From Streptomyces sp. NBRC 110611 (lineage in GTDB: Bacteria > Actinomycetota > Actinomycetes > Streptomycetales > Streptomycetaceae), in NCBI RefSeq assembly GCF_001590865.1, contig NZ_BBUY01000007.1, forward strand, positions 226,829 to 290,828: a DNA stretch of 64,000 nt. The letters run 5' to 3'. This document shows positions 55,009-63,245 of this stretch, piece by piece. The notes under the pieces were generated by a model. It was not told the origin of the DNA, did not search any database, and was given only the letters and a program-made list of their open reading frames with translations. The position numbers and the translations under genes are program-made. How positions within the stretch are numbered: the stretch's first letter is position 1; each line of letters starts with the position of its first letter.

Positions 55009-55514
55009 GGGGTCTCCTTGGTGCCGGGCGTCGCCGCCGGGAGAGCCGACGGAGGGAGCGCGGTCGTGCGGGGCGGGGGCGCTGTCGTGCGGGGCGCGGT
55101 CGTGCGGGGCGCGGCGAGCGCGCAGGTGGCCCGGGCCGGCCGCCCCGGGCGCGCCGACGTCCGTTTGCCCGCGACCAGTTCGGCGTCCGGGCCCGCGGCC
55201 AGCAGCGCGGCCGCCTCCGCGACGCTCGGCGTCCCGACGGCGTCGGCCACGGCCGCGGAGGGCCGGGGAACCCGTACCGCCGCCAGCGCCGCGGCCGGGA
55301 ACGCCCGCAGCGGTATGCCGAGCCGCCGAGCCGCTCCGGCCAGGCCCGGCTCGTCCGCCCTGGCCGTCACCGTCGCGAGGGCCGCGACCGGCCGGGCCGG
55401 CCACCCGGCGGCCGTGAGTGCGGCGGTGATCAGGTCCAGCACCTCGGACTCCGGGACGCCCCGGCGGGCACCCACACCGACGCTCAGCGGCGCGGGAGCG
55501 GGCCCACCGGTCAT
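55005..55514 (-). CDS. cobE: Cobalamin biosynthesis protein CobE/CbiG C-terminal type
   Basis: The 169-residue product starts at ATG 55514, overlapping the cobB stop. Residues 9-130 are the CobE/GbiG_C domain: LSVGVGARRGVPESEVLDLI, VTARADEPGLAGAARRLGIP, VPRPSAAVADAVGTPSVAEAAALLAAG, LVAGKRTS. The last 35 residues are a Thr/Pro/Ala tail from tandem gtcgtgcggggcgcg units. CobE proteins bind or hand on precorrin intermediates. Confidence 0.88.
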   Translation of the reverse strand: MTGGPAPAPLSVGVGARRGVPESEVLDLITAALTAAGWPARPVAALATVTARADEPGLAGAARRLGIPLRAFPAAALAAVRVPRPSAAVADAVGTPSVAEAAALLAAGPDAELVAGKRTSARPGRPARATCALAAPRTTAPRTTAPPPRTTALPPSALPAATPGTKETP

Positions 55515-56974
55515 CGGGCGGCGCCCTGAACCGCCGCGGCCCGCGCGGCGCCCGCCACCAGCCGGACCGCCAGTGACGGCGCCGCGGCCCAGTGCACATG
55601 CAGGTAGGAGGCGTGCACCCCGGCGGCCGTGAAGCCCTCCACCCGCCGTGCGGGGTGGGTCACGCCCCAGGCCGGTTCCGGCCCGGCGCCCGGCTCCAGC
55701 ACCGTCCGGTGGAACTCGTGGCCGCGCACCCGCGTCCCGGCCGAGGCCAGCGCATTGTCGCCGAGCGCCACCGCCTCCCGGTAGCCGAGGGTGAGCCGTT
55801 CGGTCATCCGGGCCTCGGCGGGCAGCACTCCGCACATCGGCTTCCCGTCGAGCGCACGGGAGAGGTACAGCAGTCCGGCGCACTCCGCGGCGACCGGGGC
55901 GCCGGAGGCGGCCAGCCGGGCCACCGCCGCGCGCAGCGGGGCGTTCGCCGACAGCTCCGGCGCGTACACCTCGGGGAAGCCGCCGCCGATCACCAACCCC
56001 TGGGTTCCGGGCGGCAGTTGCTCGTCCCGCAGCGGGTCGAAGGGGACCACATCGGCGCCGGCGGCGGTCAGCAGCTCGGTGTGCTCGGTGTACGAGAACG
56101 TGAACGCGGCGCCGCCGGCGACCGCGATCAGCGGCCGCCCGGAGGCCGTCGTCCCGGCCTCCCCCGGAGCAGCCCCCGAGGCTCCCGCAGTACCGGGTGA
56201 AGCCCCCGAGGCTCCCGCAGTACCGGGTGAAGTCCCCGCGGTCACCTCCGCCGCCGGGTCCCACGGAGCGTCCGGCAGCTCAGGTGCGGAACGGGCCAGC
56301 GCCAGCAGCGCGTCGAGGTCGCAGCCCGCGCGTACGCGTGCGGCCAGCTCCCGTACCGACTCCACCGCCTCGGCCCGCCGTTCGGCGACCGGCACCAGAC
56401 CCAGGTGGCGGGACGGCGTACCGGCCCGCCCGTCACGGCGCAGCACACCGAGCACCGGCACACCGGACGAGCCCATCGCCTCCCGCAGCAGCGCCTCATG
56501 GCGGTCCGAGCCGACCTTGTTGAGGATCACGCCGGCCAGCCGCACCTCCGGGTCCCAGGACGCGAAGCCGTGCACCAGCGCGGCCACCGACCGGGACTGC
56601 GACGAGGCGTCCACCACCAGCACCACCGGCGCCCGCAGCACCTTCGCCACCTGGGCCGTCGAGGACAGCTCGCCCAGGCCCGAAGCGCCGTCGAACAGCC
56701 CCATCACGCCCTCGACGAGCGCGAGACCCGCCCCCGCCGCGCCGTGCAGGAACAGCGGCGCGATCCGCCCGGGGCCGCAGAGGTAGGCATCCAGGTTGCG
56801 TCCGGGGCGGCCGGTGGCCAGGGAGTGGTAGCCCGGATCGATGTAGTCCGGGCCCACCTTGTGCGGCGAGACCGCCAGACCGGCCTCGGTGAACGCGGCC
56901 ATCAGCCCGGTCGCGACGGTCGTCTTGCCGCAGCCGGAGGCCGGGGCGGCGATGACCAGACGGGGAGTGCTCAC
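55511..56974 (-). CDS. cobB: Cobyrinic acid a,c-diamide synthase
   Basis: The 487-residue product has the N-terminal P-loop APASGCGKTTVATGL, VEGVMGLFDG, and a C-terminal class I glutaminase domain with the active cysteine in VAAECAGLLYLS. GTG start, 7 bases after the cobO stop. Between the domains (about residues 246-270) a ten-residue unit SPGTAGASGA occurs twice from an exact 30-bp DNA repeat. It amidates the a and c side chains. Confidence 0.96.
   Translation of the reverse strand: MSTPRLVIAAPASGCGKTTVATGLMAAFTEAGLAVSPHKVGPDYIDPGYHSLATGRPGRNLDAYLCGPGRIAPLFLHGAAGAGLALVEGVMGLFDGASGLGELSSTAQVAKVLRAPVVLVVDASSQSRSVAALVHGFASWDPEVRLAGVILNKVGSDRHEALLREAMGSSGVPVLGVLRRDGRAGTPSRHLGLVPVAERRAEAVESVRELAARVRAGCDLDALLALARSAPELPDAPWDPAAEVTAGTSPGTAGASGASPGTAGASGAAPGEAGTTASGRPLIAVAGGAAFTFSYTEHTELLTAAGADVVPFDPLRDEQLPPGTQGLVIGGGFPEVYAPELSANAPLRAAVARLAASGAPVAAECAGLLYLSRALDGKPMCGVLPAEARMTERLTLGYREAVALGDNALASAGTRVRGHEFHRTVLEPGAGPEPAWGVTHPARRVEGFTAAGVHASYLHVHWAAAPSLAVRLVAGAARAAAVQGAAR
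56171..56230. repeat. Exact 30-bp tandem repeat inside cobB
   Basis: 56171-56200 and 56201-56230 are identical (starting agcccccgaggctcccg). In frame, they add one extra ten-residue unit to the interdomain linker. Confidence 0.92.
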
Positions 56975-56981
56975 GGCGCGC

Positions 56982-57581
56982 TCACCACTCGATGCCCCGC
57001 TGGCCCTTCTGGCCCGCGTCCATCGGGTGCTTGACCTTGGACATGTCGGTGACCAGATCGGCGACGTCCAGCAGCGGCTGCGGCGCGTTGCGGCCGGTGA
57101 TCACGACGTGCTGGGTGCCCGGACGGTCGCGCAGCACCGACACCACCTCGTCGGTGTCCACCCAGCCCCAGTGCATCGGGTACGCGAACTCGTCCAGCAC
57201 GTACAGCTTGTAGGTCTCCTCGGCCAGGCAGCGCTTGACCTGCGCCCAGCCCTCGCGCGCCTTCTCTTCGTTGGACAGCTCGCCGTCGCGCTGGATCCAG
57301 GACCACCCCTCGCCCATCTTGTGCCAGTCGACGGTGCCGCCCTCGCCGGAGGCGCCCAGGACCTTCAGCGCGTTCTCCTCGCCGACCTTCCACTTCGCCG
57401 ACTTGACGAACTGGAACACCCCGATCGGCCAGCCCTGGTTCCAGGCCCGCAGGGCCAGGCCGAACGCGGCGGTCGACTTCCCCTTGCCGATACCGGTGTG
57501 GACCAGCACCAGCGGGCGGTTGCGGCGCTGGCGCGTGGTGAGCCCGTCGTCCGGGATGAGGCTCGGCTGTCCTTGTGGCAT
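56982..57581 (-). CDS. cobO: Corrinoid adenosyltransferase CobO
   Basis: The 199-residue CobA/CobO/BtuR-type protein has the P-loop VHTGIGKGKSTAAFGLALRA, GVFQFVKS, VLDEFAYPMHWGWVDTDEV and VVITGRNAPQPLLDVADLV. It transfers the adenosyl group to cob(I)yrinate diamide. Its ATG overlaps the stop of the chelatase gene by one base (TAATG). Confidence 0.97.
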   Translation of the reverse strand: MPQGQPSLIPDDGLTTRQRRNRPLVLVHTGIGKGKSTAAFGLALRAWNQGWPIGVFQFVKSAKWKVGEENALKVLGASGEGGTVDWHKMGEGWSWIQRDGELSNEEKAREGWAQVKRCLAEETYKLYVLDEFAYPMHWGWVDTDEVVSVLRDRPGTQHVVITGRNAPQPLLDVADLVTDMSKVKHPMDAGQKGQRGIEW

Positions 57582-59749
57582 TACGCGGCCCTCCGTGTCG
57601 TCCGTGGTGTCGCCTGTGTCGTCCGTGTGGTGTGCGCCGTCCGTACGTCGCGTACGAGCGCGGAGACGCTGTCGGCGCGCAGCTCTTCGAGAGTGACGGC
57701 GGTGCCCCGCAGCTCCCGGGCCAGCTCGCCGGCCAGCCCCAGCCGTACGGGGCCGGCCTCGCAGTCCACGACCACCGAGGCGATCCCGTCGGCGGCCAGC
57801 AGCCGGGCCGAGCGGTGCGCCCGCACGACGGGCTCCGGGCCGCCGGTCGCCCGCCCGTCCGTCACCACCACCAGCAGGGGCCGCCGCGACGGATCCCGCA
57901 TCCGCTCCACCCGCAGCACCTCATGGGCCCGCAGCAGGCCCGCGGACAGCGGAGTGCGGCCCCCGGTCGGCAGCTGCTCCAGCCGCGCCGCCCCGGCCTC
58001 CACCGAGGACGTCGGCGGCAGCGCCAGTTCGGCGCCGGTGCCCCGGAAGGTGATCATGCCGATCTTGTCGCGCCGCTGATAGGCGTCGAGCAGCAGGGAG
58101 AGCACCGCGCCCTTGACCGCCCCCATCCGCTTCCGCGCCGCCATCGAGCCGGACGCGTCCACGACGAACAGCACCAGATTGCCCTCGCGGCCCTCGCGCA
58201 CCGCCTCGCGCAGATCGTCCCGGCGGATCACCAGTCCGGTGCCCCGCCGCCCGCGGGTTCGCTGGTGCGGTGCGGCGGCCTGCACGGTGGCGGCCAGGTG
58301 CAGCTTGCCCAGGGCGCCGTGCGGGCGCCGGGCACCGGTCGTCCGGCCGTGCGCGGTCCGGGCGCGGGAGCGGCGGCCGTCGGCGCCCTCGCCCAGGCCC
58401 GGGACGTCGAGGCGGCGGGTCCGGAACGGTTCGGCGGCCCCGACCGCCGGCTTCTCCCCGGCCGCGCCGCCCTGGGTCTGGGGCTGGGGCTGGGGGTCGG
58501 ACTGGGGGGCGGGCTCGGTTTCCTGGGGCGCCTGCGGGGCGGTCTGCCCGGTCTCCCGGTCCTGCTGGTGGGGCAGTTCGGGGCCCGGCGGGGGCCCGTC
58601 CGGCCCGCCCTCCTGCGGCGGCCGTCCGCTGCCGGGGCCGCCCCCGTCGGGGCCGCCGTCCGGACCGTCCGGCTCCGGATCGTCGTCGCCGTCCGCGTGC
58701 TCGTCGGCGGCCTCGTCCGCGCCGCACTCGTCCAGGACCTCGTCGAGCTTGTCCTCGTCGAGGCCGGGGGCGTCGAAGGGGTTGCGGCGCCGGCGGTGCG
58801 GCAGCGCCAGCAGCGCGGCCTGCCGGACGTCCTCCTCCAGCACGTCGGTCCGCCCCGCCCACGCCGCCAGTGCGGTGGCGGTGCGGGCCATCACGATGTC
58901 CGCCCGCATCCCGTCCACCTCGAACGCGGCACAGGTCGCCGCGATCTGCCGCAGCGCCTGGTCGCCCAGCACCACATCCGGCAGCAACTCCCGTGCCGCC
59001 GCGATGCGTTGCCGCAGCTCCTCCTCCTCGGCCGCCCAGCGCGCCGCGAAGCCGGCCGGATCGGCGTCGTACGCCAGGCGCCGCCGGACCACCTCCACCC
59101 GCTGCGCCGGCTCCCGGGAGGCCGCGACCTCGACGGTCAGCCCGAAGCGGTCCAGCAACTGCGGCCGCAGCTCGCCCTCTTCGGGGTTCATGGTGCCGAC
59201 GAGGAGGAAGCGCGCGGCGTGCCGCACGGAGACGCCCTCGCGCTCGACGTACGAGGCACCCATGGCGGCGGCGTCCAGCAGCAGGTCCACCAGGTGGTCA
59301 TGCAACAAGTTGACTTCGTCGACGTAGAGGATGCCGCGGTGGGCGGCGGCGAGCAGGCCGGGCTCGAAGGCCTTCACGCCCTCGGACAGGGCCCGTTCGA
59401 TGTCCAGCGCGCCGACCAGCCGGTCCTCGGAGGCGCCGACGGGCAGTTCGACCATCCGGGTCGGACGGGACTCGGCGGCGCCCGACCCGTGCGGCCCGTC
59501 GGGGCAGCCGGGGTCGGGCGCGGCCGGGGCACAGGCGAAGCGGCAGCCGCCGATCACGTCCACGGCCGGCATCAGCGCCGTGAGCCCGCGGACGATCGTC
59601 GATTTCGCGGTGCCTTTCTCTCCCCGTACGAGCACGCCGCCGATCGCGGGCGAGATGGCGTTGAGCAGCAGGCTCAGCCGCATGTCGGACATGCCGACGA
59701 CAGCGGTGAAGGGGTACTGCGGGGTGGTCGTGTGGTGCGTGGCTGTCAT
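57581..59749 (-). CDS. Magnesium/cobalt chelatase subunit (fused ChlI-ChlD, AAA+ and VWA)
   Basis: The 722-residue product has an AAA+ domain (Walker A VLVRGEKGTAKST, sensor and Walker B GILYVDEVNLLHD) and an acidic Asp/Gly/Pro/Gln linker of about 90 residues. A VWA domain follows with the MIDAS motif FVVDASGSMAARKRMGAVKGAVL. Such fused BchI/BchD-like proteins work with CobN in aerobic cobalt insertion; cobN is not in the window. It sits 55 bases after cobQ. Confidence 0.92.
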   Translation of the reverse strand: MTATHHTTTPQYPFTAVVGMSDMRLSLLLNAISPAIGGVLVRGEKGTAKSTIVRGLTALMPAVDVIGGCRFACAPAAPDPGCPDGPHGSGAAESRPTRMVELPVGASEDRLVGALDIERALSEGVKAFEPGLLAAAHRGILYVDEVNLLHDHLVDLLLDAAAMGASYVEREGVSVRHAARFLLVGTMNPEEGELRPQLLDRFGLTVEVAASREPAQRVEVVRRRLAYDADPAGFAARWAAEEEELRQRIAAARELLPDVVLGDQALRQIAATCAAFEVDGMRADIVMARTATALAAWAGRTDVLEEDVRQAALLALPHRRRRNPFDAPGLDEDKLDEVLDECGADEAADEHADGDDDPEPDGPDGGPDGGGPGSGRPPQEGGPDGPPPGPELPHQQDRETGQTAPQAPQETEPAPQSDPQPQPQTQGGAAGEKPAVGAAEPFRTRRLDVPGLGEGADGRRSRARTAHGRTTGARRPHGALGKLHLAATVQAAAPHQRTRGRRGTGLVIRRDDLREAVREGREGNLVLFVVDASGSMAARKRMGAVKGAVLSLLLDAYQRRDKIGMITFRGTGAELALPPTSSVEAGAARLEQLPTGGRTPLSAGLLRAHEVLRVERMRDPSRRPLLVVVTDGRATGGPEPVVRAHRSARLLAADGIASVVVDCEAGPVRLGLAGELARELRGTAVTLEELRADSVSALVRDVRTAHTTRTTQATPRTTRRAA

Positions 59750-59804
59750 GCTGTGTCGTCCTCCACGTCGCTGTCGGCTCCCGGATCCGTCCGTTGCGTA
59801 CCCC

Positions 59805-61346
59805 TCATGGCGCCCCCGGAGGCACGAACGGCAACCCCTCCGGCACCCCGCCCTCGATCAGCCGCCACAGCGCGCCCGTGTCCGCGTGCTCCTCGATCAG
59901 GTCGCCCAGCCGGTCCAGCTGTTCCTCGCGCAGGGTGCCGAAGTTGGTGTCCGGCGCCGGGACGAACGCCCGGCCCGCGTCGGCGGCGACCCGCCGCAGG
60001 AAGGCCCGGCGGAAGGCGTCGCTCTCCAGGGAGCCGTGCCAGTGCGTGCCCCATACGGAGCCGACCCGGCAGCCGTCCAGGAACGCTTCATCGCCGCCGG
60101 TCACTTCGGCGACGCCGTGGTGGATCTCGTATCCCTCGACCGGTTCGCCCAGTGCCTCGCCGGACGGCCGGGCGAGGGTCTTCTCCACCGCGAACCGTAC
60201 CCGTACGGGCAGCAGCCCGAGTCCGTCGACCGTGCCCGACTTCGACTCCACCTCGTCGTCGATGCGCTCGCCGAGGATCTGGTAGCCGCCGCAGATGCCC
60301 AGCACCGGGCGGCCCTCGGCGGCCCGCCGGGCGATCGCGGCCGCCAGCCCGCGCTCGCGCAGCCACGCCAGGGCCCGGACGGTGCCCCGGGTGCCCGGCA
60401 CCACCACCAGGTCGGCGTCGGCCAGTTCCTCGGCCCGGTCCACGAACCGCACCACCACGCCCGGTTCGGCGGCCAGCGCGTCCACGTCGGTGAAGTTCGA
60501 CATCAGCGGTACGGCGCAGACCGCCACCCGCAGGACGTCCGCGCCGTGCGGCGGGGCCACCACGCTCTCGCGTACGGCACCCCGCATGGAGACCCGGAGG
60601 CCGTCCTCCTCGTCGATGCCGAGCCCGTGCGCGAAGGGCAGCACGCCCAGCGTGGGGCGGCCGGTGAGGCCGCGCAGCATCTCCAGCCCGGGCTCCAGCA
60701 GCGTCACATCGCCCCGGAACTTGTTGACCAGATACCCCGCGACCAGCGCCTGGTCCTCCTTCGACAGCAGCGCCGTGGTCCCGAAGAAGGACGCGAAGAC
60801 CCCGCCACGGTCGATGTCGCCGACCACCACCACCGGTATCCGGGCGGCCCGGGCCAGCCCCATGTTCACGATGTCGGTGCGCCGCAGGTTGATCTCGGCG
60901 GGGCTGCCGGCGCCCTCGCAGATCACCGCGTCGTGGGTGCGCCGCAGCTCGGCCAGGCACTCCGTCACCGTGCCCAGCAACTTCTCCTGCCTGCCCGCGT
61001 GGTAGCCGCGCGCACTCAGCTCGCCCACCGGCTTGCCCAGCAGCACCACCTGGCTGCTGCGGTCGCCGCCCGGCTTGAGCAGGACCGGGTTCATCAGCGC
61101 GGTCGGCTCCACCCGGGCCGCGGCGGCCTGCATCGCCTGGGCCCGTCCGATCTCCGCGCCCTCCCGCGTCACAAAGGAGTTGAGTGACATGTTCTGGGCC
61201 TTGAACGGCGCCACCTTGACACCCTGGCGGGCCAGCCAGCGGCAGATACCCGCCGTCACCACGCTCTTGCCCGCGTCCGAGGTCGTACCGGCCACCAGCA
61301 GTCCGCCGCCCGGCCTGCTGCCGGATGCCGCCGTCCGCCCGCTCAT
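59805..61346 (-). CDS. cobQ: Cobyric acid synthase
   Basis: The 513-residue product starts at ATG 61346, overlapping the cobD stop. It has the P-loop VAGTTSDAGKSVVTAGICRWL, APFKAQNMSLNSFVT, ICEGAGSPAEINL, and the glutaminase motif VLGICGGYQILGE with the active cysteine, then YEIHHGV. It amidates the b, d, e and g side chains of adenosylcobyrinate. Confidence 0.97.
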   Translation of the reverse strand: MSGRTAASGSRPGGGLLVAGTTSDAGKSVVTAGICRWLARQGVKVAPFKAQNMSLNSFVTREGAEIGRAQAMQAAAARVEPTALMNPVLLKPGGDRSSQVVLLGKPVGELSARGYHAGRQEKLLGTVTECLAELRRTHDAVICEGAGSPAEINLRRTDIVNMGLARAARIPVVVVGDIDRGGVFASFFGTTALLSKEDQALVAGYLVNKFRGDVTLLEPGLEMLRGLTGRPTLGVLPFAHGLGIDEEDGLRVSMRGAVRESVVAPPHGADVLRVAVCAVPLMSNFTDVDALAAEPGVVVRFVDRAEELADADLVVVPGTRGTVRALAWLRERGLAAAIARRAAEGRPVLGICGGYQILGERIDDEVESKSGTVDGLGLLPVRVRFAVEKTLARPSGEALGEPVEGYEIHHGVAEVTGGDEAFLDGCRVGSVWGTHWHGSLESDAFRRAFLRRVAADAGRAFVPAPDTNFGTLREEQLDRLGDLIEEHADTGALWRLIEGGVPEGLPFVPPGAP

Positions 61347-62305
61347 CGTGATCCCCTTCGCGTCCGCCGTACCGCGCCCCACGCCAGCCGTCCCGCCACC
61401 GTCGCCGCCAGCGCCAGCGTGCTGACCCGCCGCGAAAGCCGTACCGCCCGCTCGATGTCCTCCGCGGTGGCCGGCCGTGCCCCGCCGTTGAGCACCGGGC
61501 GGTGCTCGACCCGCCCGCCGTACGCCAGCGTGCCGCCCAGCCGTACGCCCAGGGCGCCCGCGAACGACGCCTCCACCGGGCCCGCGTTGGGGCTCGGGTG
61601 GGCCGCGCCGTCCGCCCGCCAGGTCCGCAGCGCGCCGCGCCGGTCCGGGCCGGCGAGCACGGTCAGCGCGGCGGTCAGCCGGGAGCCGGGCCAGCCGGCG
61701 AGGTCGTCGAGCCGGGCCGAGGCCCAGCCGAAGCGGCGGTGGCGCGGGGACTTGTGACCCACCATCGCGTCGAGGGTGTTCACCGCCCGGAACGCCACCA
61801 GCCCGGGCACTCCGCCGAGGGCGCCCCACACCAGCGCGCCCACCACCGCGTCCGAGGTGTTCTCGGCGACCGACTCCACCACCGCGCGGGCCATCTGCGG
61901 CCCGTCCAGGGCCTGCGGATCGCGCCCGCACAGATGCGGCAGCCGCTCCCGCGCCACGTCCCAGTCGCCCGCCGTGAGCGCCCCGCCGACGGCCCGCGCC
62001 TCCCGGCCGAGCGAGGTGCCGCCCAGCACGGCCCACACCGTCACCGCGGTCAGCGCCACCCGTGCGCCGTGGTGGTCCCGTACGGCGCGTTGCAGCAGTG
62101 CGGCACCGGCGGCCGCACCACCCGCGCACAGCACGGTGTGGGCCGCCCCGTAGCCCCGGTGGTCGCGCCACAGCCGGCGCTCGACCGCGTACGCGGCCCG
62201 GCCGAAGGCGGCCACCGGATGGCCGCGCCGCGGGTCCGCCGCGATCAGGTCGCCGAGAAAGCCGAGGGCCGCGCCGCACGCGTACCCCGCGTGTTCGCCG
62301 CGCAT
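61343..62305 (-). CDS. cobD: Adenosylcobinamide-phosphate synthase CobD/CbiB
   Basis: The 320-residue membrane protein has the family segments AALGFLGDLIAADPRRGHPVAAFG, VVESVAENTSDAVVGALVWGALGG, VNTLDAMVGHKSPR and SPNAGPVEASFAGALGV. It attaches the aminopropanol arm. The ATG has only a weak ribosome site and lies 4 bases after the stop of a 35-codon leader ORF; GTG 62335 in frame is an alternative. It is the first structural gene of the operon behind the riboswitch. Confidence 0.93.
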   Translation of the reverse strand: MRGEHAGYACGAALGFLGDLIAADPRRGHPVAAFGRAAYAVERRLWRDHRGYGAAHTVLCAGGAAAGAALLQRAVRDHHGARVALTAVTVWAVLGGTSLGREARAVGGALTAGDWDVARERLPHLCGRDPQALDGPQMARAVVESVAENTSDAVVGALVWGALGGVPGLVAFRAVNTLDAMVGHKSPRHRRFGWASARLDDLAGWPGSRLTAALTVLAGPDRRGALRTWRADGAAHPSPNAGPVEASFAGALGVRLGGTLAYGGRVEHRPVLNGGARPATAEDIERAVRLSRRVSTLALAATVAGRLAWGAVRRTRRGSR

Positions 62306-62309
62306 CGGG

Positions 62310-62417
62310 TCAGGCCGCCGCTGGGGCGTGTCCACAGAGTCCCGCCCGGCCCGTGGCGCCCGGGCCTCGAACGGGCTCCGTGGCAGGCGGGCGGCGGGAA
62401 TGCGGCGGCAGGGCCAT
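62310..62417 (-). CDS. Possible 35-residue leader peptide before cobD
   Basis: ATG 62417 is preceded by gtgaggacacaccgcc and the frame ends TGA 62310-62312, followed after cccg by the cobD ATG. It starts MALPPHSRRPPATEP and has no domain. It would couple ribosomes into cobD, whose own site is weak. It may be chance; only position and spacing support it. Confidence 0.4.
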   Translation of the reverse strand: MALPPHSRRPPATEPVRGPGATGRAGLCGHAPAAA

Positions 62418-62464
62418 GGCGGTGTGTCCTCACTCAGGGTCCGCGCCCTGGCTCGACGTGAACG

Positions 62465-62865
62465 GCGACCAGAGTCTCCTGGCTCCCGGATCGGCGTGGC
62501 CTCCGGCCTTCCAGCCCGTACGGGTACGGACCGTGGCCCTAGGGCGCTTCTGATGGATCTCCGCGGCGTCGCGACGCCCGGCACGCGCCCCCAAGCTCTC
62601 GGCTGCGCTCGAGCAGGGAGGTGCCCCCTTCGCCGCCCCGCGCGGAAGCCCACGTAGCGCCGCTACGCGAGCTTCCGCGCGGCACGCCGAGAGCACGCAC
62701 CAGACGCCGCTCCTTCTCCCACGGAGATCCATCAGAAGCGCCCTAGTCGGAGGAGCGCTCCCCGGTGACAGTGGCGGGACCGCGCCGGATTCGCACCGGA
62801 CTTCCTCTGCTGTCGCCGATTGGCTCCGGCAGTCCACCACGCTCCGCGAACGCCCGTCAACTCGC
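62465..62865 (-). promoter_or_regulatory. Cobalamin riboswitch, split by an inserted element
   Basis: On the - strand the 5' part (62865 to 62747) has ggaagtccggtgcgaatccg, the canonical gcggtcccGCCACTGtca (62769-62775) and ccggggagcgctcctcc. The 3' part (62538 to 62465) resumes with the P-stem hairpin ccgtacccgtacgg, ctggaaggccggagg and the B12 box agccaggagactctgg (62469-62484). Removing 62542-62743 plus one TA joins the parts into an ordinary aptamer. It should repress cobD and the downstream operon when adenosylcobalamin is abundant. Confidence 0.88.
62540..62745. mobile_element. MITE-like element inside the riboswitch
   Basis: Perfect terminal inverted repeats start gggcgcttctgatggatc at 62542 and end gatccatcagaagcgccc at 62743; with flanks the match spans 25 bp (62539-62563 / 62722-62746). 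TA (or CTAG) is present at both ends as target duplication. Inside are the dispersed motif tcgagcagggaggtgccccc and an inner hairpin ccgcgcggaagc / gcttccgcgcgg. There is no transposase. Its ends resemble those of the 50384-50549 element. Confidence 0.85.
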
Positions 62866-62927
62866 CCTTGACCTGCGGCGCTAAGCCGTGGCGGGGGTGA
62901 CGACGTGCCGGGTGGAAGAAAGGAGCA

Positions 62928-62965
62928 GGGGACGCCGCCTCCACGCTTGTGGAGGCGGCGTCCCC
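62928..62965 (-). terminator. 17-bp perfect hairpin before the riboswitch
   Basis: ggggacgccgcctccac (62928-62944) and gtggaggcggcgtcccc (62949-62965) pair exactly around a 4-base loop, 19 bases after the stop of the small membrane protein gene (- strand). It should insulate the cobalamin leader from upstream transcription. Confidence 0.88.
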
Positions 62966-62984
62966 TGGCGCTGTTGGTGCCGTA

Positions 62985-63221
62985 TCAGCCGGCGACGATC
63001 AGGTAGATGCCGTACGCCACGGCCGCCGCGCACAGGGCGAAGGCGGCCACCGCCCCGGCCCGCGCGCCCGTACCGGGCGCGGTCGCCGTGGCGGCCTCGC
63101 CCTCCTGGCCCGGCTTGCGGGAGGTACCGACGATCCCGAGGGTGAACAGGCCCACGATCCCGACCGTCACCACGATGCTGACGCCGAAGACCTGACCGAA
63201 TGCTGCCCAGTCGATGCTCAT
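62985..63221 (-). CDS. Small two-helix membrane protein next to PiT transporter
   Basis: The 78-residue product has hydrophobic helices at about residues 10-31 and 54-76, separated by a short polar loop (RKPGQEGEAATATAPGTGAR). It follows the PiT gene by 24 bases on the same strand. The pairing with pit is common in streptomycetes as I recall, suggesting an accessory role, but none is known. Confidence 0.82.
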   Translation of the reverse strand: MSIDWAAFGQVFGVSIVVTVGIVGLFTLGIVGTSRKPGQEGEAATATAPGTGARAGAVAAFALCAAAVAYGIYLIVAG

Positions 63222-63245
63222 GAAGGGTTCCTTGGGTGAGAGCCG

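Noticed and set aside
53566..55632. 688-codon + strand frame opposite the cobC-like and cobE genes
   Set aside because: Gly/Arg-rich shadow translation of the strongly GC-biased - strand genes.
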